The notes beneath the pieces were generated by a model that made no database searches, was not told the DNA's origin, and saw nothing but the letters and a program-made list of their open reading frames with translations. A stretch of DNA of 64,000 nucleotides, from positions 1-64,000 of the forward strand of contig NZ_JADZLT010000052.1 in assembly GCF_015904235.1 (NCBI RefSeq), read 5' to 3'. The translations under genes were made by a program, and so were the position numbers. Every line of letters begins with the position of its first letter. Position 1 is the first letter of the stretch. Below are positions 18,565 to 30,904 of the stretch, piece by piece. The stretch comes from Methylobrevis albus (GTDB taxonomy: Bacteria > Pseudomonadota > Alphaproteobacteria > Rhizobiales > Pleomorphomonadaceae).

Positions 18565-19977
18565 ATGGCCGACGAGACGCCCGACGCGCCGCGAGACGAC
18601 GTTCCCGGCGCCATTCCGCCGCTGCGGGACGAAACCGGCGAGTTGTCGCCCGCCTTCGTGGCCGCGATCGTCACCGCGATCGAGGCCGCCGATGCGGCGA
18701 CGGCGACGGCGCTGGCCGGCAACCTGCACGAGGTGGATCTCGCCGACGTGCTGATGGCGCTGCCGCCGGGCGATCGATCGCTGTTCGTTTTGCTGCTCGG
18801 CGCGCGCTTCGATTTCACGGCGCTGACCGAGGTCGACCAATCCGTCCGCATCGAGATTCTCGAAGCCCTGCCGAGCAATGTCGTGGCGGACGGCCTGCGC
18901 GAGCTCGAATCGGACGACGCGGTCTACATCCTCGAGGATCTCGACGAGGCGCAGAAGTTCGAGATCCTATCGCAGTTGCCGCTGCCCGAACGCACGGCGC
19001 TGCAGCGCAGCCTCGACTATCCGGAGGAATCCGCCGGACGGCGGATGCAGACGGATTTCATCGCGGTCGCGCCGTTCTGGACCGTCGGCCAGACGATCGA
19101 CTACCTGCGCAACGAAAAGGACCTGCCGGACGATTTCTACGAGATCTTCGTGATCGACCCGCGCTACCGGCTGCTCGGCACCGTGTCGCTCGACCGGATG
19201 CTGCGCACGCAGCGGCACGTGCGCATCGGCGAGGTGATGAACGAGGCGCGGCACCTCGTCAAAGCGACCGAGGACCAGGAGGTCGTGGCGCGGATCTTCG
19301 AGCGCTACAACCTGCTCTCCGCCGCCGTCATCGACGAGGCGGACCGCCTCGTCGGCGTGATCACCATCGACGACATCGTCGACGTCATCCAGCAGGAGGC
19401 GGAGGAGGATCTGCGCGCGCTCGCCGGCGTCGGCGACGAGGAGATCTCCGACAGCGTGCTCGAGACGGTGCGCGGCCGCTTCGTCTGGCTGTTCTTCAAC
19501 ATCTTCACCGCCTTTGCCGCCGCGGCGGTGATTTCGTCCTTCGAGTACTCCATCGGCGAGATGGTGGCGCTCGCCGCGCTGATGCCGATCGTCGCCTCGA
19601 TGGGCGGCAACGCCGGCGCGCAGTCGATGACCGTGGCGGTGCGCGCGCTCGCCACCGGCGACATCGACAAGCGCAACGCGCTGCGCACGATCCGGCGCGA
19701 GGCGGTGGTCGGCCTCGTCAACGGCGTGCTGCTCGCGATCCTGATCGGAACGATCTCCGGGCTCTGGTTCCGCAATCTCGGATTGGGCCTGGTGATGGGA
19801 GCGGCACTTATTGTTAACCTTGTTGTGGCAGGTCTGGCAGGGATCCTGATCCCGCTGACGCTCAACCGGCTCAGGGTCGATCCGGCCGTTGCGTCGAGCG
19901 TCTTCGTGACGACCGTGACGGATGTCGTCGGTTTCTTCGCTTTCCTGGGACTCGCAACATGGCTTCTGATCGGCTGA
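18565..19977 (+). CDS. mgtE: Magnesium transporter MgtE
   Basis: A 470-residue Mg2+ channel of the inner membrane. The order is a cytoplasmic MgtE N domain (VDLADVLMALPPGDR), two CBS repeats (DPRYRLLGTVSLDRML and VIDEADRLVGVITIDDIVDV), a connecting helix and five C-terminal membrane segments with the pore-lining MPIVASMGGNAGAQSM. The start at 18565 is preferred because GAGGAA lies just upstream; an in-frame start at 18502 adds a Pro/Arg-rich leader. The end overlaps the 19959 candidate start of the next gene by 19 bases. Confidence 0.94.
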   Translation: MADETPDAPRDDVPGAIPPLRDETGELSPAFVAAIVTAIEAADAATATALAGNLHEVDLADVLMALPPGDRSLFVLLLGARFDFTALTEVDQSVRIEILEALPSNVVADGLRELESDDAVYILEDLDEAQKFEILSQLPLPERTALQRSLDYPEESAGRRMQTDFIAVAPFWTVGQTIDYLRNEKDLPDDFYEIFVIDPRYRLLGTVSLDRMLRTQRHVRIGEVMNEARHLVKATEDQEVVARIFERYNLLSAAVIDEADRLVGVITIDDIVDVIQQEAEEDLRALAGVGDEEISDSVLETVRGRFVWLFFNIFTAFAAAAVISSFEYSIGEMVALAALMPIVASMGGNAGAQSMTVAVRALATGDIDKRNALRTIRREAVVGLVNGVLLAILIGTISGLWFRNLGLGLVMGAALIVNLVVAGLAGILIPLTLNRLRVDPAVASSVFVTTVTDVVGFFAFLGLATWLLIG

Positions 19978-20042
19978 CCGCCCACCGGACACCAGCGCGC
20001 AAGACCAGCACGCGCACGGCCTCGCCGCGGCGACGGGCCGGA

Positions 20043-20858
20043 ATGGCTGCAACCCTGGAGGGTGGCTTCGTGCGCGGCGCGCTGCGCGCCGCGTCCCGGA
20101 TCGCGGCCATCGCCGCGGCGCTGACGGTGGCGGGCTGCGCGCTGTTCGGCGAATTCGAGCCGCCGGGGCCGGAGGACTATCCGGTGCAGGGCATCGACGT
20201 CTCCAAGTACCAGGGCGAGATCGACTGGAACACGGTGAAGCAGGCGAACATCCAGTTCGCCTGGATCAAGGCGACCGAAGGCGGCGACCACTCCGACAGC
20301 AAGTTCACCCAGAACTGGTACGCGGCGCAGGCCGCCGGCGTCCGCCGCGGTGCCTATCATTTCTATTATTTCTGCCGCACGCCGGAAGAGCAGGCGGCCT
20401 GGTTCATCCAGAACGTGCCCTATGATCCGCAGGCGCTGCCGCCGGTGCTGGACATGGAGTGGTACCACGACTCCAAGAACTGCAAGCGCATTCCGACCCG
20501 GGCGGAAATCCATCAGGAAATGCGGACGTTCCTCAACATCGTCGAGCGCTACTACGGCAAGCGGCCGGTGATCTACGTCACCGTCGACTTCCACCGCGAC
20601 CGGCTGGTCGGGGCCTTCACCGACTACCCGATCTGGGTGCGCAGCGTCGCCGGGCACCCGGTGATCCGCTACGGCGATCGCGACTGGACGTTCTGGCAGT
20701 ACACGGCGACCGGCCGCGTGCCGGGCATCAAGGGCAACGTCGACCGCAACACCTTCGACGGCAACCAGCGCGAGTTCATGAAGTTCCTGAAGGATTCGCA
20801 GGTCGACGTGCCGACGAGCTCGATCCCGCAGCGCACGGCGCCGATGAGCTGGCAGTAA
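20043..20858 (+). CDS. GH25-family lysozyme lipoprotein
   Basis: A glycoside hydrolase family 25 muramidase of about 271 residues that would cut peptidoglycan. A lipoprotein signal ends in TVAGC (Cys60 when counted from the upstream ATG at 19959). The catalytic site is visible: GIDVSKYQGEIDW, the DxE pair in LDMEWYHDS, and late WQYTATGRVPGI and NVDRN. The start at 20043 gives a normal 32-residue lipoprotein leader. The 19959 start would overlap mgtE. It probably acts in the periplasm or at the outer membrane in wall turnover. Confidence 0.9.
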   Translation: MAATLEGGFVRGALRAASRIAAIAAALTVAGCALFGEFEPPGPEDYPVQGIDVSKYQGEIDWNTVKQANIQFAWIKATEGGDHSDSKFTQNWYAAQAAGVRRGAYHFYYFCRTPEEQAAWFIQNVPYDPQALPPVLDMEWYHDSKNCKRIPTRAEIHQEMRTFLNIVERYYGKRPVIYVTVDFHRDRLVGAFTDYPIWVRSVAGHPVIRYGDRDWTFWQYTATGRVPGIKGNVDRNTFDGNQREFMKFLKDSQVDVPTSSIPQRTAPMSWQ

Positions 20859-20908
20859 GGCAGGAGCCTGCTGGGGCGGGCCTGTTGTCAGCGCCCGTCG
20901 TGGGGCGG

Positions 20909-21068
20909 CCCCCCTCCCTGTCCCTCCCCCGCTTTGCAGGAGAGGGGACGCAGGAGGTTAGAGCGTTCGCCTCACCAGCACTTCGGTCCGGCGTGACCGT
21001 CGTTTCGCGAAAGCCCCATCGCCCATCGTCCCCTCTCCTGCGAAGCGGGGGAGGGACAGGGAGGGGGG
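20909..21068. repeat. Long inverted repeat between convergent genes
   Basis: Two 42-base arms (20909-20950 and 21027-21068) are reverse complements with a single mismatch and are separated by 76 bases. Each arm is one long polypurine/polypyrimidine tract with a short mixed core. The element lies between the convergent GH25 and DUF4864 genes. It looks like a dispersed REP-like or bidirectional transcription-stop element. No second copy was seen in the window. Confidence 0.8.
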
Positions 21069-21106
21069 AGGCCGCGCGGCAAAGCGCGCAGCCCCGCCCA
21101 AAAATT

Positions 21107-21613
21107 TCACGCCGCGACCCGCTCCTGCTTCGCGAGCTTGCAGCCGGCGATCCGCCAGGTGCCGTCCGGCTGGCGTTCGACCATGTAGAGCGCGGTCCAG
21201 TCGGCGCCGTCGGGGCCGACGAGGAAGACCTCCTGCACCAGCCCCTTCGCCGTGTCGCGGAGCTGGCCGAAGGTCACGGCCTTCGGGCGATACACCGGCT
21301 GGTAGCCCTGCTTCACCATGCTCATGAACGTGTCGGCATTGCCGAGCACCTGCTGCAGCTGCGGGGCCGCGAAGGAGTAGGCGCGGGCGCTGTCGTCGGC
21401 CTTGAAGGCGGCGATCTGCTCGCCGATCACCGCCTGGATCGCCGTGAAGTCGCCGGCGTCCGGGGCCGCGGCCTCGTCCGCCGCGGCCGGGGACGCAAGC
21501 AGCATGCCCGCGACGATCGTGCCGGCGATCAGGGCACCGGCCGCCTGACGGGCGGCACGGTGAAACGGCTGCCCGAAGGCGGACACCGAGAGACGAGAGT
21601 ACAGCGACGCCAT
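21107..21613 (-). CDS. DUF4864-family secreted protein
   Basis: A 168-residue exported protein. A long Arg-containing signal peptide ends at about ASPAAADEA. The mature domain is a DUF4864 type fold (AIQAVIGEQIAAFKADDSAR, AYSFAAPQLQQVLG, GYQPVYRPKAVTFG, VYMVERQPDGTWRI region). The function is unknown. Family members are small alpha/beta periplasmic proteins. AGGAGG precedes the ATG at 21613; an upstream frame extends to 21676 without a comparable site. It is divergent from clpP across 400 bases and likely monocistronic. Confidence 0.85.
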   Translation of the reverse strand: MASLYSRLSVSAFGQPFHRAARQAAGALIAGTIVAGMLLASPAAADEAAAPDAGDFTAIQAVIGEQIAAFKADDSARAYSFAAPQLQQVLGNADTFMSMVKQGYQPVYRPKAVTFGQLRDTAKGLVQEVFLVGPDGADWTALYMVERQPDGTWRIAGCKLAKQERVAA

Positions 21614-22013
21614 CGTACCCCTCCTGCTGAGGGGCCGGGTCCGCCTCGCGGCCCGACACCCGAGGATCCGGCGCACCGGCCCGAGTTGCGGGGGAGAGTG
21701 CGATACCGGCCGACGCAGCGCGAGCCTGTCGCGCCCGCCGTATCTGTGAAGGTAGCACGACGGACCGATCCGGAAAGGGGCGCTGCCGAAAAACTGTGCT
21801 GCCTATTGCAGCGGCGCAACAGCGCGTTGCGACCAGCGACGCGGGTTCCCCCTTTCGCCGGGCGCCTGCACGCAATATTTAGGGCTCTGGGATAGCCATG
21901 CCGGGTCGGAAATGTAACGATCCGGCGATTCAGGAAGACCGCCAGACCGGACCCCCGTGCGGAGCGACTGACGCTCCGGGCGGGACGGGCGGCGAAGATA
22001 CTTCGAGGACAGA
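21614..22013. other. Intergenic region upstream of clpP
   Basis: This 400-base region between DUF4864 (minus) and clpP (plus) has no convincing gene. It contains a perfect small hairpin (CGGAGCG/CGCTCCG, 21960-21978) about 35 bases before the clpP start, and an A/T-rich patch (CAATATTTA near 21872) that may hold a promoter. No clear heat-shock -35/-10 pair could be fixed. Confidence 0.5.
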
Positions 22014-22646
22014 ATGCAGGATCCGGTCGAAACCTACATGAGCACGCTGGTTCCGATGGTCGTCGAGCAGACGAACCGCGGCGAGCGGGCCTACGACATC
22101 TTCTCGCGGCTGCTGAAAGAGCGCATCATCTTCATCACCGGTCCGATCGAGGACACGGTGGCGACGCTGGTTTGCGCGCAGCTCTTGTTCCTCGAGGCGG
22201 AGAATCCGAACAAGGAAATCGCCGTCTACATCAATTCGCCGGGTGGCATCGTCACCTCCGGCCTCGCGATCTACGACACGATGCAGTTCATCCGGCCGCA
22301 GATCTCGACGCTCTGCATCGGCCAGGCGGCCTCGATGGGCTCGCTGCTGCTCGCCGCCGGCGACAAGGGCATGCGCTTCGCCCTGCCGAACGCGCGCATC
22401 ATGGTGCATCAGCCCTCGGGCGGCTTCCGCGGCCAGGCCAGCGACATCATGCTGCACGCCCAGGAAATCCTGAAGCTGAAGCGCCGGCTGAACGACATCT
22501 ACGTGAAGCATACCGGCCTTGCGCTCGACGCGATTGAATCGGCGCTCGAACGCGACAACTTCATGACAGCGGAGCAGGCGAAGACGTTCGGCCTGATCGA
22601 CCAGGTGATCGAGAACCGTCTCGCCCTCGAAGGCGCGGCCGCCTGA
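22014..22646 (+). CDS. clpP: ATP-dependent Clp protease proteolytic subunit
   Basis: A 210-residue serine peptidase forming the tetradecameric ClpP chamber. The catalytic triad is Ser107 (GQAASMGS), His132 ([10 protein letters not shown]) and Asp181 ([12 protein letters not shown]). GAGGA precedes the ATG. It works with the ClpX unfoldase encoded 388 bases downstream and degrades regulators and damaged proteins, in alphaproteobacteria including cell-cycle regulators. Length and motifs are standard. Confidence 0.97.
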   Translation: MQDPVETYMSTLVPMVVEQTNRGERAYDIFSRLLKERIIFITGPIEDTVATLVCAQLLFLEAENPNKEIAVYINSPGGIVTSGLAIYDTMQFIRPQISTLCIGQAASMGSLLLAAGDKGMRFALPNARIMVHQPSGGFRGQASDIMLHAQEILKLKRRLNDIYVKHTGLALDAIESALERDNFMTAEQAKTFGLIDQVIENRLALEGAAA

Positions 22647-23034
22647 GTTTCGGCGGCCCGGGCCTCTGCTGCGGGTGCCGCAACGGCGGGCCGAACTTGC
22701 CCGGCCCGAGGGCCCGGACGTCGGCGAAGGGCGTGGGCCGCGAGGCCTGCCCGGCGGTCCTTCGGGGCCGCCCCGCCGGGGCGGCGCGGGAAAGGTCGCG
22801 GCGAAAGCCGCGGTCCGGTTCCGGCGAACATGGAAAACGGGCTGTTAAGTATATGTTGATCCCTATGCCCGCAGCATGCTCACATCACCCCCCAAGGTGA
22901 TTTGCATGGCGTATAGGGTTGGAATCGTCTCCTCAGGGTGCTTAGCTGACTGTCGGCGGATATCTCCGTCGTCATCCGTGCCCAGGGAGGCGGCCGGGCG
23001 GTGACCGCCCGACAACCGAGCAGGAACTGATTGG
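22647..23034. other. clpP-clpX intergenic region
   Basis: A 388-base gap without a supported gene. The first half is GC-rich filler. The second half (22850-22960) is noticeably less GC-rich, contains an imperfect repeat around TCACCCCCCAAGGTGA (22884-22899), and may carry the clpX promoter. No intrinsic terminator was found after clpP. Confidence 0.4.
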
Positions 23035-24300
<1,266 letters not shown>

Positions 24301-24713
24301 TCAACCGGGCGTCCCTGTCGGCATCGCCGGCCGGGATTCGGGTGATCAGAAGTTGGTGAAGCGGGGCCGCGGGCGCCTGGCGCCCCGGCTCTGGTCTTGA
24401 AAAGTCCTTTCCTGCTGCACACTTGGTTCAGAAGCGGGCCGTGCACCGCGGGAGAGCGACAAAGGTGGCGAGGGACGTGCCCATCGGGCGTCCGGCGCCA
24501 GCCTCAGCGAAGAGTCCGAGCCAGTCGGACGCGTACGCGGTGCGTATCCCGTCAGTGCCGGCGCAGCACCGGTGTTCGCTGTCCGCGAACCCGCGGTTGC
24601 TCCCGCGTCGGCCGTCGCATGTCGGCTCTGGGCTTCGACCGTGATCCTCCCTCCCGGTCGGGGACCAGTCGCCGGATCTCCCATGCGGCGGGCCAGGAAA
24701 GGAACCTGTCACG
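24301..24713. other. clpX-lon intergenic region
   Basis: A 413-base gap without a supported gene. It contains a GC hairpin-like block (24364-24390), and immediately after it CTTGAAAA (24396-24403), which resembles a sigma-32 -35 element and would suit heat induction of lon. No matching -10 element could be placed, so the promoter is only suggested. The remainder has no recognisable feature. Confidence 0.35.
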
Positions 24714-27131
<2,418 letters not shown>

Positions 27132-27186
27132 CGCATCGGCGGCCGTGCCCAACGATGCGGCCGCATCGTTCAGCGAGACGAAACAC

Positions 27187-27220
27187 ATCGGCCCCGGTGC
27201 ACCGCATCGGGGCCGATTTT
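27187..27220 (+). terminator. Intrinsic terminator after lon
   Basis: The stem ATCGGCCCCG/CGGGGCCGAT with an eleven-base loop is followed by TTTT, 56 bases after the lon stop. It separates lon from hupB. Confidence 0.8.
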
Positions 27221-27361
27221 CGTTCGAAACAGCGGAAATCCGGGAAAAATCCAGATTTTGCCTCTTGCATTCGAGGTCAATTCTGATGAGTGTCCGTCCC
27301 CGAGGCGCCGGTTGGCGGGGGGTCTGCCGGTGCCCATAACGTTTCTTGAAGGACACTCAGG

Positions 27362-27637
27362 ATGAACAAGAACGAATTGATCGCCCAGGTCGCCGAGAAG
27401 TCGGCGCTGACCAAGGCACAGGCCGGTCAGGCGGTCGATGCGGTGTTTGACGTGATCACCGACACGCTGAAGTCGGGCGACGAAGTGCGCATCGTCGGCT
27501 TCGGCAATTTCGTGGTGACGCAGCGCGCCGCCGGCGAGGGCCGCAACCCGCAGACCGGCGCGACGATCAAGATCCCCGCCTCCAAGCAGCCGAAGTTCCG
27601 CGCTGGCAAGGGCCTCAAGGACTCGGTCAACAGCTGA
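27362..27637 (+). CDS. hupB: DNA-binding protein HU
   Basis: A 91-residue histone-like protein that bends and compacts DNA. The N-terminal helices are MNKNELIAQVAEKSALTKAQ, and the DNA-binding arm is GEGRNPQTGATIKIPASKQP with the conserved NP at the tip and a final GKGLKD. It has strong ribosome-site spacing after AAGGACACTCAGG. Intrinsic terminators lie on both sides, so it is an independent, probably highly expressed transcript. Confidence 0.97.
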   Translation: MNKNELIAQVAEKSALTKAQAGQAVDAVFDVITDTLKSGDEVRIVGFGNFVVTQRAAGEGRNPQTGATIKIPASKQPKFRAGKGLKDSVNS

Positions 27638-27669
27638 GATCGACCTGATCGATCCATCTGGCCGTAAAG

Positions 27670-27704
27670 GGGCCGGCTGCGCGGGGCGCAGCCGGCCCTT
27701 TTTT
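27670..27704 (+). terminator. Intrinsic terminator after hupB
   Basis: The eleven-base-pair stem GGGCCGGCTGC/GCAGCCGGCCC with a seven-base loop is followed by TTTTTT. Confidence 0.9.
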
Positions 27705-27767
27705 CGTTGTCGGGGGTGCCGGGGGCGAGACGGGCGGAAGCCGGCCTGCGGCGTCCGCAGCCCGAAC

Positions 27768-27796
27768 TTGCCATTCGCCGTGCCGCGCCGTAAATC
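27768..27796 (+). promoter_or_regulatory. tRNA-Val promoter
   Basis: TTGCCA and TAAATC are separated by 17 bases, 27 bases before the tRNA. This is a good sigma-70-type match. Confidence 0.55.
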
Positions 27797-27823
27797 GAAG
27801 CGTGCATTCGACACGGCACGCGG

Positions 27824-27900
27824 GGGCGGTTAGCTCAGCTGGTTAGAGCATCTGGTTTACACCCAGAGGGTCGGGGGTTCGAATCCCTCACCGCCCACCA
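27824..27900 (+). tRNA. tRNA-Val (anticodon UAC)
   Basis: The acceptor stem is GGGCGGT/ACCGCCC with discriminator A and an encoded CCA. The anticodon stem TCTGG/CCAGA encloses loop TTTACAC, giving TAC. The T-arm GGGGGTTCGAATCCCTC is standard. The 77-base length includes CCA. Confidence 0.97.
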
Positions 27901-27964
27901 GACACTCGCGGACGCTTGGCGTCTGCTCGCCCGCGGCCGGCCGGCAGGGAAGGCCCCCGCCGCC

Positions 27965-28690
27965 TCAGTGCACCCCCAGGAACTGCTTCAGCTCCGGCGT
28001 CTTCGGGTTGCCGAACACCTCGCCCGGCGGGCCGATCTCGTGCACGCGGCCCTGGTGCATGAAGACGACGCGGGAGCAGACGTCGCGGGCGAAGCGCATT
28101 TCGTGCGTCACCATCATCAGCGTCATGCCCTCGGCGGCGAGTTCCTTCACCACGGCCAGCACCTCGTTGACGAGCTCGGGGTCGAGCGCCGAGGTGATCT
28201 CGTCGCAGAGCAGGGCGATCGGCTGCATGGCGAGCGCGCGGGCGATGGCGACGCGCTGCTGCTGGCCGCCGGAGAGCTGGTCGGGATAGGCGTCGAACTT
28301 GTGCAGCAGGCCGACGCGGTCGAGCATCTTGCGCGCCATCACCTCGGCTTCGGCCTTCGGCGTCTTCTTCACCACCATCTGCGACAGCATCACGTTGCGC
28401 CCGGCGGAGAGGTGCGGGAACAGGTTGAACTGCTGGAAGATCATGCCGACCTTGAGCCGCAGTGCCTTGAGGTGCAGTTCGTCGGGCAGGAGCTGGGCGC
28501 CAGCGACGAGGATCGAGCCGTCGTCGATGGATTCGAGGCCATTGATGCAGCGGAGCAGCGTCGACTTGCCCGAGCCGGACTTGCCGATGATCGCGATGAC
28601 CTCGCCGGGATCGACGTCGATGTTGATCCCCTTCAGCACCTCGTTGTCTCCGAAGCGCTTCTTCACCTCAGTGATTGCGATGAGCGACAT
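27965..28690 (-). CDS. Polar amino-acid ABC transporter, ATP-binding protein
   Basis: A 241-residue GlnQ/HisP-type ATPase. Walker A is GKSGSGKST, the signature is [15 protein letters not shown], and Walker B is [14 protein letters not shown]. The usual DEPTSALD reads DEITSALD, as in some amino-acid importers. It is the last gene of a minus-strand operon (regulator, binding protein, two permeases, ATPase) and overlaps the preceding permease gene by 23 bases. It energises uptake of a polar amino acid or opine-like compound; the exact ligand is unknown. Confidence 0.93.
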   Translation of the reverse strand: MSLIAITEVKKRFGDNEVLKGINIDVDPGEVIAIIGKSGSGKSTLLRCINGLESIDDGSILVAGAQLLPDELHLKALRLKVGMIFQQFNLFPHLSAGRNVMLSQMVVKKTPKAEAEVMARKMLDRVGLLHKFDAYPDQLSGGQQQRVAIARALAMQPIALLCDEITSALDPELVNEVLAVVKELAAEGMTLMMVTHEMRFARDVCSRVVFMHQGRVHEIGPPGEVFGNPKTPELKQFLGVH

Positions 28691-29327
28691 TGAGCTTCCT
28701 TTCGAGGATCTGGCTGCTCTTCGAGAGGGGCCAGCACAGCGCGAAATAGATGAGGGCGACGAAGCCGTAGACGGTGAACGGCAGGAAGGTGGCGTTGGTG
28801 ACCATGGTGCCGGCCTTCGACAGTTCGACGAAGCCGATGATCGAGGTGAGGGCGGTGCCCTTCACGACCTGCACCGAGAAGCCGACGGTGGGCGGCACGG
28901 CGACCTTCAGCGCCTGCGGCAGGATCACCCAGCGCATCTGTTGCACGTAGCCCATGCCGAGGCTGGAGGAGGCTTCCCACTGGCCCTTGGCGACCGCCTC
29001 GACGCAGCCGCGCCAGATCTCGGCGAGGAACGAGGCGGTCCACAGGATCAGCGCCAGACCGGCGGCGAGCCAGGCCGGCACGTTGATGCCGAAGAGGCCG
29101 AGGCCGAAGAAGGCGAGGAACAGCTGCATCAGCAGCGGCGTGCCCTGGAACAGCTCGATGTAGCCGCGGGCGAAGATGCGGCCGGCCTTCAGCTTGCCGA
29201 TGCGCATAAAGAGGATTAGCAGCCCGACGAGGCCGCCGCCGATGAACGAGACCAGCGAGAGCAGGACGGTCCAGCGCGCGGCGAGCAGCAGGTTGCGCAG
29301 GATGTCCCAGGTGGAAAATTCCATCAT
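28668..29327 (-). CDS. Polar amino-acid ABC transporter, permease 2
   Basis: A 219-residue HisM/GlnP-family permease with four to five membrane segments. The N-terminal HEQ motif region is FLAARWTVLLSLVSFIGGG-like and the EAA loop is EASSSLGMGYVQQMRWVILP, which docks onto the ATPase. It pairs with the permease encoded ten bases upstream to form a heterodimeric channel. The start MMEFSTWDIL could also be the second Met. It is coupled to the ATPase gene by overlap. Confidence 0.92.
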   Translation of the reverse strand: MMEFSTWDILRNLLLAARWTVLLSLVSFIGGGLVGLLILFMRIGKLKAGRIFARGYIELFQGTPLLMQLFLAFFGLGLFGINVPAWLAAGLALILWTASFLAEIWRGCVEAVAKGQWEASSSLGMGYVQQMRWVILPQALKVAVPPTVGFSVQVVKGTALTSIIGFVELSKAGTMVTNATFLPFTVYGFVALIYFALCWPLSKSSQILERKLNVAHRNH

Positions 29328-29337
29328 GGCGTCGGCC

Positions 29338-30009
29338 TCACCGGGTTGCGCGTTTCGGGAACAGCGTCCAGCCGACGCCGCGCAGCAGCTGACGCAGCAG
29401 GATGGCGAGGGCGAGATAGATCAGCGTCGAGACGATGTAGGTTTCGAAGGCGCGGAAGTTGCGCGACTGGATGAAGTTGGCGGCGAAGGTGAGGTCCTCG
29501 GCGGCGATCTGCGACACGACGGCCGAGCCGAGCATGACGATGACGACTTGGGAGGACAGTGCCGGCCAGATCCGCTGCAGCGCCGGCACCAGCACGACAT
29601 GCCAGAAGGTCTCGAACGGCGACATGGCGAGGCTGGCGCCGGCCTCGAACTGGCCGCGCGGCGTCGCCTGGATGCCGGCGCGGACGATCTCGCAGCTATA
29701 GGCGCCGAGGTTGACCACCATGGCGATGTTGGCCGCCGTCAGCTCGCCTAGCTGCAGGCCGAGCGAGGGCAGGCCGAAGAAGATGAAGAAGAGCTGGATC
29801 AGGAACGGGGTGTTGCGGATCAGCTCGACATAGACCGCGACGATGCCGCCGAGCCATTTCGGGCCGAGCGCGCGCGCCCAGGCGCAGGCGATGCCGAGGC
29901 TGATGCCGAGCACGGCGCCGACGGCGATGAGCTGCAGCGTGATGCCGATGCCCTTGAGTAGGACAGGCATGTACTCGCCGAGCCAGCTGAAATCGAAGAC
30001 GTAGGTCAT
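29338..30009 (-). CDS. Polar amino-acid ABC transporter, permease 1
   Basis: A 223-residue inner-membrane permease of the His/Glu/Gln family. The conserved LIRNTPFLIQLFFIFFGLP and the EAA loop FEAGASLAMSPFETFWHVVLVP are visible. With the second permease it forms the translocation path. It starts 97 bases after the binding-protein gene stop, within the same minus-strand operon. Confidence 0.92.
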   Translation of the reverse strand: MTYVFDFSWLGEYMPVLLKGIGITLQLIAVGAVLGISLGIACAWARALGPKWLGGIVAVYVELIRNTPFLIQLFFIFFGLPSLGLQLGELTAANIAMVVNLGAYSCEIVRAGIQATPRGQFEAGASLAMSPFETFWHVVLVPALQRIWPALSSQVVIVMLGSAVVSQIAAEDLTFAANFIQSRNFRAFETYIVSTLIYLALAILLRQLLRGVGWTLFPKRATR

Positions 30010-30106
30010 GCGCGGTCCTTGGCGTGACGTGCTGCGGGACGGGGCGTCGGAACGGGGGGAGGGAACCGCCGGCCGCCGCAGCGGCCGGCGGCCGGTCTGA
30101 GGTCGA

Positions 30107-30901
30107 TCAGAGGTCGGTGGGCAGGTCGGCGGCGAGCCACTTCTGGGCGATGGCGTTGAGGCTGCCGTCGGCCTTGGCGGCGGCGATGATCTCGTCGACC
30201 TTGGCGAGCAGCGCCGGCTCGTTCTTGTTGAGGCCGATGTAGCAGGGCGAGTTCTTGATCAGGAACTTCAGCTCGGGGCGCTTCGGCGGGTTGCGGGCGA
30301 GGATCGCGGCCGCGACCACGTTGCCGGTGGCGACAACGTCGACCTGGCCCGACAGGAAGGCCGAGATGGTGCCGTTGTTGTCCTCGTAGCGCTTGATGTC
30401 GGCGTCGGCCGGCGCGACCTTGGTGAGCTCCAGATCCTCGACGGCGCCGCGGGTGACGCCGACGGTCTTGCCCGACAGCCCGGCGATATCCGCGACCTCG
30501 ACGTCGTCGGGTGCGAAGATGCCGTTGAAGAACGGTGCGTAGGCGGTGGAGAAGTCGATCACCAGCTCGCGCTCGGCGTTCTTGCCGAGGCTGGAGATGA
30601 CGAGGTCGACCTTGTTGGTCTGCAGGTACGGGATGCGGTTGGCGCTGGTTACCGGCACCAGCTCCACCGCGACGCCGAGCTTCTCGCCGATCAGGTTCGC
30701 CACGTCGATGTCGTAGCCCTGCGGCGCCATGTCGATGCCGACGCTGCCGAACGGCGGGAAATCCTGCGGGACGGCGACGCGCAGCGTGCCGCGGGCGGTG
30801 ATGTCGGCGAGGGCGTCGGCGCTGGCCGGCGCGGTGCCGGCGAGGCCGGCGGCGAAGGCGCAGGCGGCGAGCGCGAGCAGGGAACGGCGAACGAGGGTCA
30901 T
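30107..30901 (-). CDS. Polar amino-acid ABC transporter, substrate-binding protein
   Basis: A 264-residue periplasmic family 3 solute-binding protein. A Sec signal peptide (MTLVRRSLLALAACAFAAGL to ASA near residue 28) precedes the mature domain with GTLRVAVPQDFPPFGSVG, QGYDIDVANLIGEKLGV and NRIPYLQTNKVDLVIS. The ligand-pocket arginine of typical amino-acid binders appears in the NAERELVIDFS region. It is preceded by the GntR gene (three-base gap), so regulator and transporter are co-expressed. Confidence 0.93.
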   Translation of the reverse strand: MTLVRRSLLALAACAFAAGLAGTAPASADALADITARGTLRVAVPQDFPPFGSVGIDMAPQGYDIDVANLIGEKLGVAVELVPVTSANRIPYLQTNKVDLVISSLGKNAERELVIDFSTAYAPFFNGIFAPDDVEVADIAGLSGKTVGVTRGAVEDLELTKVAPADADIKRYEDNNGTISAFLSGQVDVVATGNVVAAAILARNPPKRPELKFLIKNSPCYIGLNKNEPALLAKVDEIIAAAKADGSLNAIAQKWLAADLPTDL

Positions 30902-30904
30902 GGG

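Noticed and set aside
24396-24430. Sigma-32 promoter for lon
   Set aside because: CTTGAAAA is a fair -35 element, but no acceptable -10 element occurs at the right distance, so it is noted only inside the intergenic entry.
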